Shown here piece after piece: positions 24,458 to 31,535 of a stretch of DNA of 64,000 bases. A program made the translations under genes and the position numbers. The stretch spans positions 36,562 through 100,561 of the forward strand of contig DEZI01000017.1 in the NCBI GenBank assembly GCA_002364755.1, written 5' to 3'. The notes beneath the pieces were generated by a model, which saw only the letters and a list, made by a program, of their open reading frames with translations, did not search any database and had not been told where the DNA came from. Position 1 is the first letter of the stretch, and each line of letters starts with the position of its first letter. Source of the stretch: Stenotrophomonas maltophilia (GTDB lineage Bacteria > Pseudomonadota > Gammaproteobacteria > Xanthomonadales > Xanthomonadaceae).

Positions 24458-24602
24458 GCGCAGGTCGTGCTCGTTGGCGATGGTGGGGCCAGTGTCCGCT
24501 TTCCGGCATCAAGCCAGCGGCTGGCTGCCGTGTGCACGGTGCGAAGATCGCATGACGCGATGGATGCGGGTCGTGGTCGGTGGGCGTTCGTGAACCGCTT
24601 TG

Positions 24603-24660
24603 GTAGATGCCGACCCTGGTGGGCAGCAGAGCCAGGGCACCGACCAAGGTCGGCATCTCC
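24603..24660. repeat. SMAG-like GTAG palindromic repeat
   Basis: Begins GTAG (24603-24606); arms GATGCCGACC (24606-24615) and GGTCGGCATC (24648-24657) pair around a further partial stem. GTAG heads and this stem-loop architecture are those of the SMAG intergenic repeats of S. maltophilia. Confidence 0.65.
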
Positions 24661-24739
24661 CAGGACCCATTGCAGCCAATCACACCGTGTTCGACCTGGG
24701 CGCTCCACACTGGACACCGTTCCCTCCACAGGATCCCGC

Positions 24740-25399
24740 ATGAGCCAGGTTTTCATCGTCGGTGCGGCCGGCAAGGTCGGCCGTTCATTGGCCCAGCAGG
24801 CCAGCGCACGCGGTCACCGCGTGCTGGCACTGCACCGTAGGCAGGAACAGGCCGCCGAACTCACTGCCCTCGGCGCACGCCCGGTAGAGGGCGACCTGCT
24901 GCAGCTGGATGTCGCCGCGCTGGCGGCACTGATGAAAGGCTGCGACGTGGTGGTGTTCTCGGCCGGTGCCGGCGGCAAGGGCGGCGCGTCGATGACCGAC
25001 GCCATCGATGGGCGCGGACTGGAACTGGCCGTGGCCGCCGCACAGGCCGCGGCCGTGCCGCGCTTCCTGCTGGTGTCAGCCTTCCCGGAGGCCGGGCGCG
25101 GCAAGCACCTGTCCGATACGTTCGAGAACTACATGGTGGTGAAGAAACGTGCCGACGTGCATCTGGCCGAAAGCCCGCTGGACTGGGTGATCCTGCGCCC
25201 GGGCACGCTCACCGACGAACCGGGCACGGGCCGGGTGCGTGCCGGCCTGGCCATTCCCTACGGCAACATCGCCCGCGCCGACGTCGCCGCCACGCTGCTG
25301 GCATTGATCGAACACCCGCAGCTGCGTCGCTGCATCATCGAACTCACCGAGGGTGAAACCCCGGTGTTCGATGCGCTGCAGGCGCTGTCGCCGGCATGA
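24740..25399 (+). CDS. SDR-like NAD(P)-binding oxidoreductase (YwnB/NmrA type)
   Basis: 219-residue Rossmann-fold protein with GAAGKVGRS near the N-terminus, FSAGAGGKGG after the fourth strand, LLVSAF and YMVVKKRAD (Tyr-x3-Lys). It belongs to the atypical SDR proteins such as YwnB/BVR-B or NAD(P)H-binding NmrA-like reductases. Substrate unknown. It stands alone downstream of a repeat-containing intergenic region. Confidence 0.82.
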   Translation: MSQVFIVGAAGKVGRSLAQQASARGHRVLALHRRQEQAAELTALGARPVEGDLLQLDVAALAALMKGCDVVVFSAGAGGKGGASMTDAIDGRGLELAVAAAQAAAVPRFLLVSAFPEAGRGKHLSDTFENYMVVKKRADVHLAESPLDWVILRPGTLTDEPGTGRVRAGLAIPYGNIARADVAATLLALIEHPQLRRCIIELTEGETPVFDALQALSPA

Positions 25400-25439
25400 G
25401 GGCTTGACCACGACAACGCGCTGACCCAGCATCCAGCGC

Positions 25440-25496
25440 ATGGTCCTCCGCGCCGCCACCGTCACTACCACCGCGACTGCCTTTGGCGGGTCGTGA
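25440..25496 (+). CDS. Candidate leader peptide, threonine-rich
   Basis: 18-codon reading frame encoding MVLRAATVTTTATAFGGS: five Thr codons (ACC, ACT, ACC, ACC, ACT) within seven positions. It is followed 34 bases later by a terminator-like hairpin. This is the layout of amino-acid biosynthesis attenuators of the thr type. The next gene, however, is an isochorismatase-family hydrolase, not a threonine gene. The last codons (GGCGGGTC, 25486-25493) can pair with the terminator's upstream arm, as an antiterminator would. There is no strong ribosome site; existence as a translated peptide is inferred. Confidence 0.5.
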   Translation: MVLRAATVTTTATAFGGS

Positions 25497-25530
25497 GGTC
25501 GTTACGTGACGTGAAGCAGCGCACCCTCGC

Positions 25531-25565
25531 AGGACCCCGCCAGTCATGGATGGGGTCTTCTGTTT
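25531..25565 (+). terminator. Attenuator-like terminator between leader peptide and isochorismatase gene
   Basis: AGGACCCC (25531-25538) pairs with GGGGTCTT (25552-25559), with an inner CCA/TGG pair, followed by a T-rich run to 25565. It lies 33 bases before the isochorismatase start, so it would end transcription ahead of that gene unless disrupted. Confidence 0.6.
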
Positions 25566-25598
25566 CTCCGTCCGTGCCCACCCCACAGGAGAAACACC

Positions 25599-26150
25599 AT
25601 GCACCCTTCCCGAATTCCCCGCCGCGGCCTGCTGGTCATCGACATGCAGCACGGCCTGTTCAACGGCGCGCACCGCCCGTACCGAGCTGACGATGTCCTG
25701 GCCAACATCAATGCGCTGATCGACCGCGCACATGCCGCCGATGCGCCGGTGTTTGCCGCACGCCACGTCGGCCCCGCAGGCTCGCCGCTGGCGAGCGACA
25801 GCCCGTTGTCGCAGCTGCTGGCTGGCCTCGCCATCGATCCCACGCGAGACACCGTGTTCGAGAAGACGCGGCCCAGCTGCTTCTTCGAGACCGGCCTGGC
25901 CGAGCGGCTGGCGGCGGCCGGCGTCGAGGAACTGGTCATCGTCGGCATGAAGAGCGATTACTGCGTGGATACCACCTGCCGCGCAACGCGCGACCTTGGC
26001 ATCGCCGCGGTGCTGGTGGCTGACGCGCATACCACCACCGATTCGCCCTTGCTTGAGGCGCACACCATCGTCGAGCACCACAACGCCACGCTGCGCGGGG
26101 CCTTCGCCAGCCTCGTCGCCAGCGCGGACTGCACGTTCGCGGCAGGGTAA
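25599..26150 (+). CDS. Isochorismatase-family cysteine hydrolase
   Basis: 183-residue hydrolase with the family's triad: Asp15 (VIDMQ), Lys89 (FEKTRPS) and Cys122 (KSDYCVDTT). Family members hydrolyse isochorismate, nicotinamide, N-carbamoyl compounds or other amides; the specific substrate is not clear. ATG 25599 follows CAGGAGAAAC. A Thr-rich leader with a terminator-like hairpin lies upstream, and a lipoprotein gene follows after 32 bases. Confidence 0.85.
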   Translation: MHPSRIPRRGLLVIDMQHGLFNGAHRPYRADDVLANINALIDRAHAADAPVFAARHVGPAGSPLASDSPLSQLLAGLAIDPTRDTVFEKTRPSCFFETGLAERLAAAGVEELVIVGMKSDYCVDTTCRATRDLGIAAVLVADAHTTTDSPLLEAHTIVEHHNATLRGAFASLVASADCTFAAG

Positions 26151-26182
26151 GCTCCCGTCAACGAAGTCAGCCAGGAGGACAG

Positions 26183-26620
26183 ATGGGTTCGACGACCCAG
26201 AGACGCAAGCTCCGCAACAATCTTGTGCTGATGCTGCTGTCCGCAGTGGCGGGCTGCAGCACGGCGGGGGGCGGCGATCGCCATCCTTCGCCACAGCTGC
26301 GGGCGGTAACGTTGACGCCTGAAGCGTCGACGGTCTGGTTGACCGCAGCTTCCATCGGCGCCATCGAGCCCATCGGCTCGTGCGTGTACTTCGTTACTGG
26401 GTCGGGTCAGCGCAGGCTGGCGCTGTGGCCAGACGGCTTCGCGCTCGAAAGAAGGGACGGCGTGGCCGTGGGCGTGCGCTACACCCGGAGCGGCAAGGGC
26501 GTGGCCTTCGGCGCGACGCATACCTTTGGCAGCGGGGAACTGTCCGCATTGCCGGGCATCCTGACCGACCCGCTGCCTGCGGACTGCAGCGGGCCGGCGA
26601 TGATGCTCTGGTTCCACTGA
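26183..26620 (+). CDS. Predicted lipoprotein of unknown function
   Basis: 145 residues with a lipobox (MLLSAVAGC, Cys at about 25) after a basic N-terminus; the Gly-rich segment following is typical of an exported lipoprotein. The mature part has no recognised domain and two further cysteines. Possibly co-transcribed with the isochorismatase gene. Confidence 0.6.
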   Translation: MGSTTQRRKLRNNLVLMLLSAVAGCSTAGGGDRHPSPQLRAVTLTPEASTVWLTAASIGAIEPIGSCVYFVTGSGQRRLALWPDGFALERRDGVAVGVRYTRSGKGVAFGATHTFGSGELSALPGILTDPLPADCSGPAMMLWFH

Positions 26621-26633
26621 GACCTGCACAGGC

Positions 26634-27560
26634 TCAGCGCTGCTCGTCCTTGCGCGCGCTCAGCTCACGGTCGGCGCGCAGGAACACCGCACTGGTACTC
26701 TCCTCGCCGGTGCCGCCGGCGGCACCCAGCAGCAGCGGCCGCGGCAGTCGCGAGGAGGCATCGTCGGCCACGGCCTGCAGGGCGGCCAGGGTCGCGGTGG
26801 CCTGGTCGCTGCCCAGCACCGCGATGAACTCGCCGCTGCCGGTGACCCGGTTGATGCTGTCGCCGCGCCCGGCATCCAGGCACTGCTCCAGTGCCACGTC
26901 CAGCTGCTGCAGCTGGCGTTCCAGGCTGCGTTCGCCCATCTGTTCGACCAGGCCGGCCAGGTCCTGCAGCTCGAGGATGACCACCGTGCAGGCGGTGCCG
27001 GTTGTGGCGTGCGCGGCTTCCACCAGCGGGCTCTGCTCGAGGATGGTCGCCACTTCATGCTCGCGTTCGCGGCTGCGCGCTTCCATCAGGTTCATGGTCA
27101 GCCGGGCCAGGGCCTGCAGGGCCTCGCGCTGATCCTGGCTGAGCGAGCGCGGGGTCAGGTCGACCACGCAGACGCTGCCGACCGCCGCGCCTTCGCGGGT
27201 GACCAGTGGCATGCCCGCGTAGAAGCGCGCACCCATCTCATTCAATACCGGGTTGTCGGCGAAGCGGCTGTCCTGTTTCAGGTCGCCCACTTCCAGCAGC
27301 TGCTCGGGCTGGCGGATCGCGTGGTCGCATACCGCCACGTCACGGTCGGTTTCGGTGCCATCCACGCCGATGCGGGCCTTGAACCACTGGCGATCACGAT
27401 CGATCAGGGTCACCAGGGCCATCGGCGTACCGCAGACGGCGGCTGCCACCTTCACGATATCGTCGTAGGCCGGCTCGGGCAGGCTGCCGACGACGTGCAG
27501 CGCATCCAGCGCGTGCTGGCGTTCGGCTTCAGTGAATGCGGCAGAAGCATGATCCGTCAT
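26634..27560 (-). CDS. GAF-domain protein with degenerate GGDEF-like region
   Basis: 308 residues. A GAF domain spans about 30-165 (VTLIDRDRQWFKARIGVDGTETDRDVAVCDHAI, GSVCVVD), of the type found before GGDEF domains. The C-terminal 130 residues follow a GGDEF fold in outline (VVILELQDLAGLVEQMG, HRVTG-like SINRVTGSGEFIAVLGS) but the signature is GSGEF at 241-245 and flanking catalytic residues are missing. It is therefore probably a sensor or nucleotide-binding protein, not a cyclase. No membrane segment. Confidence 0.75.
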   Translation of the reverse strand: MTDHASAAFTEAERQHALDALHVVGSLPEPAYDDIVKVAAAVCGTPMALVTLIDRDRQWFKARIGVDGTETDRDVAVCDHAIRQPEQLLEVGDLKQDSRFADNPVLNEMGARFYAGMPLVTREGAAVGSVCVVDLTPRSLSQDQREALQALARLTMNLMEARSREREHEVATILEQSPLVEAAHATTGTACTVVILELQDLAGLVEQMGERSLERQLQQLDVALEQCLDAGRGDSINRVTGSGEFIAVLGSDQATATLAALQAVADDASSRLPRPLLLGAAGGTGEESTSAVFLRADRELSARKDEQR

Positions 27561-27677
27561 GGTGATCCTGGGCGGTCAAAGGTCATCGCTCATGCTAGAG
27601 CACGCCCGCGTCCAATGGATGAACCACCGCCGCATCCGTCCCGTACCGCGGCGCATGGCCGGGGCAGGGTGCGGGCA

Positions 27678-28418
27678 TCAACCCAGGTCGCAACCGGCAG
27701 GCTGCGGCCAGGTGGTTGCGGGGAGCATGTTTTTCAGCGACGCCGGTGCGTTGATCGCCACGTAGCTGGCGCCGAGCAGCTCTTCCGGGTCGGCGCTGGT
27801 CACGAGGTAGTTGTCCAGGCTGCCGAGATTGGCCTCGTTGGGGATGATCCAGCGGATCGCCTTGGCGGTACCGGTCTGCGGGTCGCGGGTGATGATCGTC
27901 TTCCAGAAGAACTCGGGCGTCCGAATGCCGTGGCTGGCCAGGAAGTAATCGTTGGCGGCATCGCCGTAGACCACGCCGCCATAGACGTCCACCGGCGCGA
28001 TGTCGCGGTAGCACTCGGCCACGTGCTCGGCCCTGACCCAGATGCCCTGGTTGAAGCTGGACACCTGCGGCACGATGGTGGTCATGAAGTTGGCGCGGCG
28101 GATGTAGGGGGTGTCGTAGTCCATGTGGTTGGAGCTGACCAGCTGCCCACGGTCATAGCCGGCATGGATGCTGGCGTACGACGCGGTGCTGTTCTGGCCC
28201 ACGCAGCCGCTGGGCAGGTCCGTGTACTTGTAGAAGCTGGACTGGCACTTGGCCTTGCCGGTATCGGCCAGTACGGTGTATTCGTACCGCGTGGCGCTGT
28301 GGATGCTGCAGTCGTAGGTCAGCACGAAGCCGCCCTTGTTGAGGGTGACCGTTTCCGCATGGGCGGCGCCGGCAAAGGCGCTCAGGACCAGGGCGAACAG
28401 AAACGTGGCAAGGCACAT
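27678..28418 (-). CDS. Secreted DNA/RNA non-specific endonuclease with altered active site
   Basis: 246-residue exported protein (signal MCLATFLFALVLSAFAGAAHA). The fold of the Serratia/EndoG nuclease family is recognisable: AGYDRGQLVSSNHMDY (89-101), NFMTTIVPQ, FNQGIW, and a long C-terminal half. The family signature is DRGH, whose His is the general base; here residue 92 is Gln. It may be inactive, act differently, or bind only. ATG 28418 is chosen to place the signal peptide at the N-terminus. Confidence 0.75.
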   Translation of the reverse strand: MCLATFLFALVLSAFAGAAHAETVTLNKGGFVLTYDCSIHSATRYEYTVLADTGKAKCQSSFYKYTDLPSGCVGQNSTASYASIHAGYDRGQLVSSNHMDYDTPYIRRANFMTTIVPQVSSFNQGIWVRAEHVAECYRDIAPVDVYGGVVYGDAANDYFLASHGIRTPEFFWKTIITRDPQTGTAKAIRWIIPNEANLGSLDNYLVTSADPEELLGASYVAINAPASLKNMLPATTWPQPAGCDLG

Positions 28419-28431
28419 TGCAGTGTCTCCG

Positions 28432-28950
28432 TCAGGTTTTTCCAGGACGCAGGACGCCATCACGGCGAAAGCGTTCGCCATGCGGAGGCACTGCGCGTGG
28501 GGATGGGTGAGGACTGCGGTTGGAACCCGGGACGTTGAAGCAGGACTTGCCCTGCATACGCTGCTTCAAGGCTGGACTGATGTCAGCCAGCAGCTCGGGA
28601 TGGTCATAGACGGGCCTCAGGTGGAAGGCGTGCCTGCGTCCGGACACCATCACCGCACCGAAGAACTGCACTTTGCCGTTGGCGCGCGGCGTGCGGCAGT
28701 TGACGTAGAAATGCTGGTCCGCGTCGTGGACCACGAGCAGGCCATCGCGATGGCGCAGCAGCATCTGGCGCAGGGCGCTGGACAGATCGGCGGCACCGTC
28801 TCGGTGGACGCCGTGGGTGTCGCCTGGGTGCGCTTCACGGGAACTGCCCGGTGTGGGGAATGTTCTGGGAGAGACGCAGCGTGCCTGTGTGCGCACCGTA
28901 GCACGGGGAAGCGAAGCGATCCGGGCGTACGCGCCGGATCGCTCCTTCAT
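28432..28950 (-). CDS. Conserved hypothetical protein, start uncertain
   Basis: The coding core (DGLLVVHDADQHFYVNCR, NGKVQFFGAVMVSGRRHAFHLRPVY, LLADISPALKQRMQGKSCFNV) matches a small xanthomonad protein type I know only as conserved hypothetical. Those proteins start about 15 residues before the first ATG available here (28764) and end soon after KSCFNF. In this copy no ATG or GTG lies at the expected place and the frame runs on for about 35 residues, so the 5' or 3' end may be damaged. Coordinates given are the open frame. Confidence 0.45.
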   Translation of the reverse strand: MKERSGAYARIASLPRATVRTQARCVSPRTFPTPGSSREAHPGDTHGVHRDGAADLSSALRQMLLRHRDGLLVVHDADQHFYVNCRTPRANGKVQFFGAVMVSGRRHAFHLRPVYDHPELLADISPALKQRMQGKSCFNVPGSNRSPHPSPRAVPPHGERFRRDGVLRPGKT

Positions 28951-28955
28951 GGCGC

Positions 28956-29639
28956 TCAGGCCTTGGCGACTGCCTGGATCAGCACCGTGGCGGCTTCGGC
29001 CGACGAGCCCGGGTTCTGGCCCGTCACCAGCAGGCCATCGCGGCGCACGTACGACCCCCAGTCCGGCCCCTTGCTGTAGTCACCACCCAGGTCCTTCAGC
29101 ATGTCCTCCACCAGGAAGGGCACGACCTGGGTCAGGCCCACCGCGTCCTCCTCGGTGTTGGCAAAGCCGGTGACCTGCTTGCCGGCGACCAAGGGCTTGC
29201 CATCGGACGCCTTGACCTGGCGCAGCACGCCCGGTGCGTGGCAGACCAGGCCGACCGGCTTGCCGCTGGCAACGAACGATTCGATCAGCGCGATGGAGTG
29301 GGCGTCATTGGCCAGATCCCACAGCGGACCGTGGCCGCCGGGGTAGAACACGGTGTCGAAGTCGGCCGCGTTGACGCTGTCCAGGCGCACGGTGGCGGCC
29401 AGCTGCGCCTTTGCGTCGGCGTCGGCTTCGAAGCGGTGGGTCAGTTCAGTCTGGAACGCCGGCTCGTTGCTCTTCGGGTCCAGTGGCGGCTGGCCCCCCT
29501 TGGGCGAGGCCAGCACGATCGCGGCGCCGGCATCCTTGAAGGCGTAGTAGGGGGCGGCCAGTTCTTCCAGCCAGAAGCCGGTCTTGTGCCCGGTGTCGCC
29601 AAGCTGGTCGTGCGAGGTCAGAACGATGAGGACTTTCAT
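28956..29639 (-). CDS. DJ-1/PfpI (Hsp31-like) family protein
   Basis: 227-residue protein of the class I glutamine amidotransferase-like/DJ-1 superfamily. The nucleophile elbow is GLVCHAPGVL (Cys near 130), with PGGHGPLWDL before it and a KTGFWLEELAAPY segment typical of Hsp31/HchA-like proteins, many of which are glyoxalases or chaperones acting on methylglyoxal. A palindrome lies 31 bases before its start, identical to one upstream of the tetR gene next door, so it is probably the regulator's main target. Confidence 0.9.
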   Translation of the reverse strand: MKVLIVLTSHDQLGDTGHKTGFWLEELAAPYYAFKDAGAAIVLASPKGGQPPLDPKSNEPAFQTELTHRFEADADAKAQLAATVRLDSVNAADFDTVFYPGGHGPLWDLANDAHSIALIESFVASGKPVGLVCHAPGVLRQVKASDGKPLVAGKQVTGFANTEEDAVGLTQVVPFLVEDMLKDLGGDYSKGPDWGSYVRRDGLLVTGQNPGSSAEAATVLIQAVAKA

Positions 29640-29669
29640 GGTGGTACTCCTGTTGGAAGGATGACGCAG

Positions 29670-29685
29670 TAGACCGGTCGTCTAG
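29670..29685. promoter_or_regulatory. TetR-family operator before the DJ-1/PfpI gene
   Basis: TAGACCGGTCGTCTAG, with inverted half-sites TAGAC/GTCTA around CGGTC. An exact 16-base copy is found at 30366-30381 upstream of the tetR gene. The TAGAC/GTCTA arms resemble NemR-type operators. Confidence 0.75.
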
Positions 29686-29696
29686 CGGTTGGTCGT

Positions 29697-29720
29697 AAAA
29701 AAACACTCCGCTGGGAGTGT
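29697..29720 (-). terminator. Intrinsic terminator of the tetR gene
   Basis: On the minus strand ACACTCC-CAGC-GGAGTGT followed by a run of T (complement of 29697-29703). It lies 18 bases past the tetR stop and separates it from the downstream DJ-1/PfpI gene, which therefore needs its own promoter. Confidence 0.8.
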
Positions 29721-29738
29721 GTCGGATGCATCCCTCGC

Positions 29739-30344
29739 TCAGCGTGAGGGACGCAGGATCTCTCGGGTGGTAAGCCGTGCGTTCTCGAAGGGCTCCGGGC
29801 CGCGCACGATTTTGACCATGATGCTGGCGCCCAGCCAGAGCTGGTAGAGGCTTTGTGCCAGCGCGGAGGCATCACCGCTGCTGGCCAGGGAGCCGTCGGC
29901 CAGGCCGCCTTCGATCGCCAGGGTCAGGCGTTCGATGATGCCGGCCGTGCCGCTGCGCATGGCCGCACGCATGGCGGGCGAGAGGTCAGCCACTTCGGCG
30001 CCCAGTTTCACCGCCAGGCACTTGCCCTGGCAGTCCTCGAAGGACTGGCTCTCCATCCAGGCGGAGAAGTAGCGCTCCAGCTGCTCGGCCTTGTTCTGGC
30101 CGGCGCTGCCAAAAATCTGGTCCATTTCGGCGAGGTACTCGTCGAAGTAGTCCTGCAGCAGGGCTTCGCCAAAGGCTTCTTTGGAGCCGAAGTAGTGATA
30201 GAACGAGCCCTTCGGCACGCCTGCGGCGGTCAGCACCTCGTTCAGGCCCACCGCCGAGAAGCCCTTGCCGCCCATGGTGCGGCGGCCGCTGGCCAGGATT
30301 TTCCGGCGGACGTCGGTGCCTGCAATGTCGGGGCCGGGATTCAT
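29739..30344 (-). CDS. TetR-family repressor
   Basis: 201 residues. The N-terminal helix-turn-helix (RRKILASGRRTMGGKGFSAVGLNEVLTAAGVPKGSFYHYFGSKEAF) is canonical, and the C-terminal domain resembles the NemR/AcuR-like group (LGAEVADLSPAMRAAMRSG). Cys84 and Cys88 (EDCQGKCLAVKLG) are candidates for electrophile or oxidant sensing. Identical 16-base operators precede this gene and the DJ-1/PfpI gene, indicating autoregulation and control of the neighbour. Confidence 0.9.
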   Translation of the reverse strand: MNPGPDIAGTDVRRKILASGRRTMGGKGFSAVGLNEVLTAAGVPKGSFYHYFGSKEAFGEALLQDYFDEYLAEMDQIFGSAGQNKAEQLERYFSAWMESQSFEDCQGKCLAVKLGAEVADLSPAMRAAMRSGTAGIIERLTLAIEGGLADGSLASSGDASALAQSLYQLWLGASIMVKIVRGPEPFENARLTTREILRPSR

Positions 30345-30365
30345 GGGAGTGACGATACTCCCGAT

Positions 30366-30381
30366 TAGACCGGTCGTCTAG
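30366..30381. promoter_or_regulatory. TetR-family operator before the tetR gene
   Basis: TAGACCGGTCGTCTAG, exact copy of the site at 29670-29685. It ends 21 bases before the tetR start codon, where a bound repressor would block its promoter. Confidence 0.75.
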
Positions 30382-30548
30382 CGCTGGACCCGGCGCCTGG
30401 GTGGGATTCGTTCATGCGTATGGATCATCACACTGACCCGGCGCCTTCCCACCAGCGTCCGGGTGCCCGGGGCGTCATGAATGCGGTCGAAAGCCAGGGC
30501 AGCATCGGCATTGCCATGCACCTGCGGGGTGAGCTCGATGATCTGCAT
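30378..30548 (-). CDS. Possible small gene or gene fragment
   Basis: 56-codon frame starting MQIIELTPQVHGNADAALAF with GC-rich third positions like real genes here. It fills the space between the tetR operator and the LysR gene and overlaps the operator at its end. No family recognised; it may be the remnant of a longer gene. Confidence 0.25.
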   Translation of the reverse strand: MQIIELTPQVHGNADAALAFDRIHDAPGTRTLVGRRRVSVMIHTHERIPPRRRVQR

Positions 30549-30641
30549 GCCCGCATTGTCACCAGGGTGCCGGTGGCCCTGTCGATGCCGACGCGGCTGC
30601 ACGGCGAGTGCCGGGCCCAGACCATGTCCGGCCCGACGCGC

Positions 30642-31520
30642 TCAGCCTTTACGCACCCGTTGCAGGAAGGCCTCGACCGCCGGCACCTGATAGGCACCTT
30701 CGCGGCGCAGGATGCTCAGCGGCCGCTGCAGCCCCAGCGCCCGCACCGGAAGCCGGACCAGGCTGCCGTCCTGCAGGTCACGCACCACGCTGATGCTGGG
30801 CAACCAGGCAATGCCGCCGCCATGGATCGCGGCCTGTTTCAGCGCCTCGGTATTGCCGAACTCCACGATGTTGCCGGTCCGCACGTCCAACTGCTGCAGC
30901 AGCTCGCCGATCAGCTCGCGGGTGCCCGAGCCGGGCTCGCGCATCAGCAGCGGCAGCCCGTTGATGTCGGCCGGGTTGGCGCGTCTGCGACCGGCCAACG
31001 GATGCTGCGCACCCACCACGGGAATCAGCTCATCACGGCTGAATTCCTCGGCGATCACGCCTTCGACCCGCACCGGCCCCTCCACGAAGCCCACGGTGAA
31101 GCGCAGATCGGCCACGCCCTGCGCGACCTGCCCGGTGTTGCCGACGAACAGGGAAATACCCACCTGCGGGAACAACGTGCGGAACTGCGCGACGAAACGC
31201 GGCAGCACATAGGTGCCGATGGTGTTGCTGGCGCCCATCGACAGCTGGCCGGCGCGGGCATCGGCAAAATCGCGCATCGCCGCCTGTGCACTGTCGGCCA
31301 CGGCGAACAACCGCGCCGAGTAGGCATGCAGCACCTTGCCCGGTTCGGTGAGCCGCATGCCGCGCGGCAGCCGCTCGAACAGCACCACCCCCAGGCGCCC
31401 TTCGAAATCCTTCAGCTCCCTCGACAGCGCTGGTTGGGACACGCGCACGCGGATCGCAGCGGCGGAGATGCTGCCGGTCTCGGCGATGGCGTGGAAGATG
31501 GCCAGGTGATGCAGGTTCAT
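30642..31520 (-). CDS. LysR-family regulator, adjacent to yeiH-type gene
   Basis: 292 residues: N-terminal winged helix (LAIFHAIAETGSISAAAIRVRVSQPALSRELKDFEGRLG) and a CysB-like effector-binding domain (ASNTIGTYVLPRFVAQF, EPGSGTRELI, FGNTEALKQAAIHGGGIAWLP). It follows the YeiH-type exporter gene by 15 bases on the same strand. In many bacteria a LysR regulator pairs with YeiH, so control of that exporter is likely. Confidence 0.88.
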   Translation of the reverse strand: MNLHHLAIFHAIAETGSISAAAIRVRVSQPALSRELKDFEGRLGVVLFERLPRGMRLTEPGKVLHAYSARLFAVADSAQAAMRDFADARAGQLSMGASNTIGTYVLPRFVAQFRTLFPQVGISLFVGNTGQVAQGVADLRFTVGFVEGPVRVEGVIAEEFSRDELIPVVGAQHPLAGRRRANPADINGLPLLMREPGSGTRELIGELLQQLDVRTGNIVEFGNTEALKQAAIHGGGIAWLPSISVVRDLQDGSLVRLPVRALGLQRPLSILRREGAYQVPAVEAFLQRVRKG

Positions 31521-31535
31521 GCGCGTGGGTTTCGG

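Noticed and set aside
29727..29753. TGCATCCC near the tetR end as an ECF promoter
   Set aside because: No GCGTA-like -10 at the right spacing, and it lies at the 3' end of tetR.
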